Below, in pieces: positions 63,205-64,000 of a stretch of 64,000 nucleotides of DNA. Source of the DNA: Bacteroidota bacterium (GTDB lineage Bacteria; Bacteroidota; Ignavibacteria; Ignavibacteriales; Ignavibacteriaceae). A program made the translations under genes and the position numbers. Under the pieces are notes generated by a model that saw only the letters and a program-made list of their open reading frames with translations, did not search any database and was not told where the DNA came from. The DNA is taken from NCBI GenBank assembly GCA_021824565.1, contig JAKAKL010000121.1, positions 214,363 through 278,362 on the forward strand. The letters are read 5' to 3'. Position 1 is the first letter of the stretch. Every line of letters starts with the position of its first letter.

Positions 63205-64000
63205 ATGGAAACAAAACTTACCTTTATTGACCTCTTTGCAGGAGCAGGTGGTTTATCAGAAGGATTTATACGCACCGGATTTAAACCAATTGCATTCGTG
63301 GAAAAAGATAGTAATGCATGTTTTACAATTAAAACTAGATTAGCTTACTATCATTTAAAAAATGATAAAGGATTTGAGTCTTACATCAATTATCTTAACC
63401 AAACTATTTCCCGCGATGAATTATATAGTGAAGTACCGGAAAAAACGCTAAGCTCTGTTATTAATAAAGAAATAGGCTCAAGAACAATAAAAACAATTTT
63501 TAATAAGATTGATAAATTAAATGGGAAAAATAAAGTCGACCTAATCATTGGGGGTCCTCCCTGTCAGGCATATTCATTAAGCGGAAGAGCGGCTGACGAA
63601 AATGGTATGAAAAGAGATCATAGAAATTTTCTATATAAATATTATGGTAAGTTTCTTTCTAGATATTCCCCGAAGATATTTTTATTTGAAAATGTTCCGG
63701 GATTATATACAGCTAATAACGGGAAATATTACAAAAATATGCTCTCATATTTTGACAGGCTTGGTTATAATGTCAAAGACGAAATTCAAGATGCTGCCGA
63801 CTTTGGTGTTGTTCAAAGAAGAAAGAGAGTAATTATTGTTGGTTGGAAAAAGGATTTAGATTTTCTATACCCGGACTTCGATAAAATCGAACACGAGTGG
63901 ACAATAAAAGATTTATTTGTTGATCTGCCTTTATTAAAATCGGGTGACATAGTTCCGGTTGCCAAATATAAAGGTGAAATGAATGAGTATTTAAAAAGAT
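63205..64000 (+). CDS. DNA (cytosine-5-)-methyltransferase, partial (cut by window edge)
   Basis: The first 265 codons of a C5-methyltransferase. Motif I is FAGAGGLSEGF (about 11-21), motif IV with the catalytic Cys is GGPPCQAYSLSGR (about 115-127), motif VI FENVPG (about 161-166) and motif VIII QRRKRVIIVGW (about 203-213). The target recognition domain and motifs IX and X lie beyond the edge. A long insertion between motifs III and IV (about 35-110) is present. It follows the C-protein gene by 18 bp and should protect the host's sites in a type II system; the recognition sequence is not deducible here. Confidence 0.93.
   Translation, partial: METKLTFIDLFAGAGGLSEGFIRTGFKPIAFVEKDSNACFTIKTRLAYYHLKNDKGFESYINYLNQTISRDELYSEVPEKTLSSVINKEIGSRTIKTIFNKIDKLNGKNKVDLIIGGPPCQAYSLSGRAADENGMKRDHRNFLYKYYGKFLSRYSPKIFLFENVPGLYTANNGKYYKNMLSYFDRLGYNVKDEIQDAADFGVVQRRKRVIIVGWKKDLDFLYPDFDKIEHEWTIKDLFVDLPLLKSGDIVPVAKYKGEMNEYLKR

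Overview
The window looks like a chromosomal segment of an AT-rich, free-living member of the Bacteroidota/Ignavibacteriota (Chlorobi-Ignavibacteria) line. Three things suggest this: a giant Reg_prop/Y_Y_Y sensor kinase; DUF2911, tricorn-type and prolyl-oligopeptidase exported proteins together with outer-membrane and lipoprotein genes; and a eukaryote-like (type 2) IleS. Many genes have good Shine-Dalgarno sites. The placement is inferred from gene content, not from a tree.

Layout. 1-4272: a minus-strand two-component system with a 14-blade propeller sensor kinase, a LuxR-type response regulator and the start of a second, nearly identical regulator. 4512-9660: plus-strand metabolic genes (NRDE protein, split formiminotransferase/cyclodeaminase, ilvD, a DUF4440-like membrane-anchored protein). 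9668-11147: ECF sigma/anti-sigma pair and a DNA glycosylase. 11201-16324: plus strand with a cNMP-GAF-ATPase signalling protein, miaA, cysS and a YgjP-like metallopeptidase with a damaged N-terminus. 16327-28063: a compact minus-strand run of eleven genes (yggS, divIVA, pnp, a membrane coiled-coil protein, ileS, a DksA-like protein, two lspA copies, rluD, a glycosyltransferase and a FAD-linked oxidase). 28291-29645: pta, a 21-bp tandem repeat array and a terminator. 29646-34431: FecR-like protein, beta-barrel/transglutaminase-like protein and two lipoproteins. 34730-44902: mscL, exported acetolactate decarboxylase, pseudouridine synthase, sugar transferases, LOG-family protein, malQ, dienelactone hydrolase and transketolase. 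45336-51088: an exported propeller-like protein, a second 21-bp repeat array, prolyl oligopeptidase and pruA.

51244-51717 holds the most unusual structure: a complete tRNA-Arg(CCU) gene, a GIY-YIG nuclease gene 6 bp from its 5' end, and on the other side of the nuclease a second copy of only the 5' half of the same tRNA, itself split by an 87-bp GC-rich palindromic insert. The arrangement suggests a small mobile nuclease that enters a tRNA gene and restores it. 51817-54910: a second ECF sigma operon and DUF2911. 55222-57406: two tandem paralogues of 351 residues each that I do not recognise. 57620-60898: tricorn-like protease. 61032-64000 is accessory DNA: a third 21-bp array, three AbrB-type genes (one broken), a HEPN/MNT toxin-antitoxin pair with a frameshifted HEPN gene, and the start of a restriction-modification system in which a C-protein gene is preceded by a recognisable C-box operator and followed by a C5-cytosine methyltransferase that runs off the window.

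The core genes are ordinary. The points of interest are the tRNA/GIY-YIG arrangement, the unknown paralogue pair, three unrelated intergenic arrays that share an exact 21-bp period, several broken or rearranged genes, and the C-box-controlled restriction-modification locus at the right edge.
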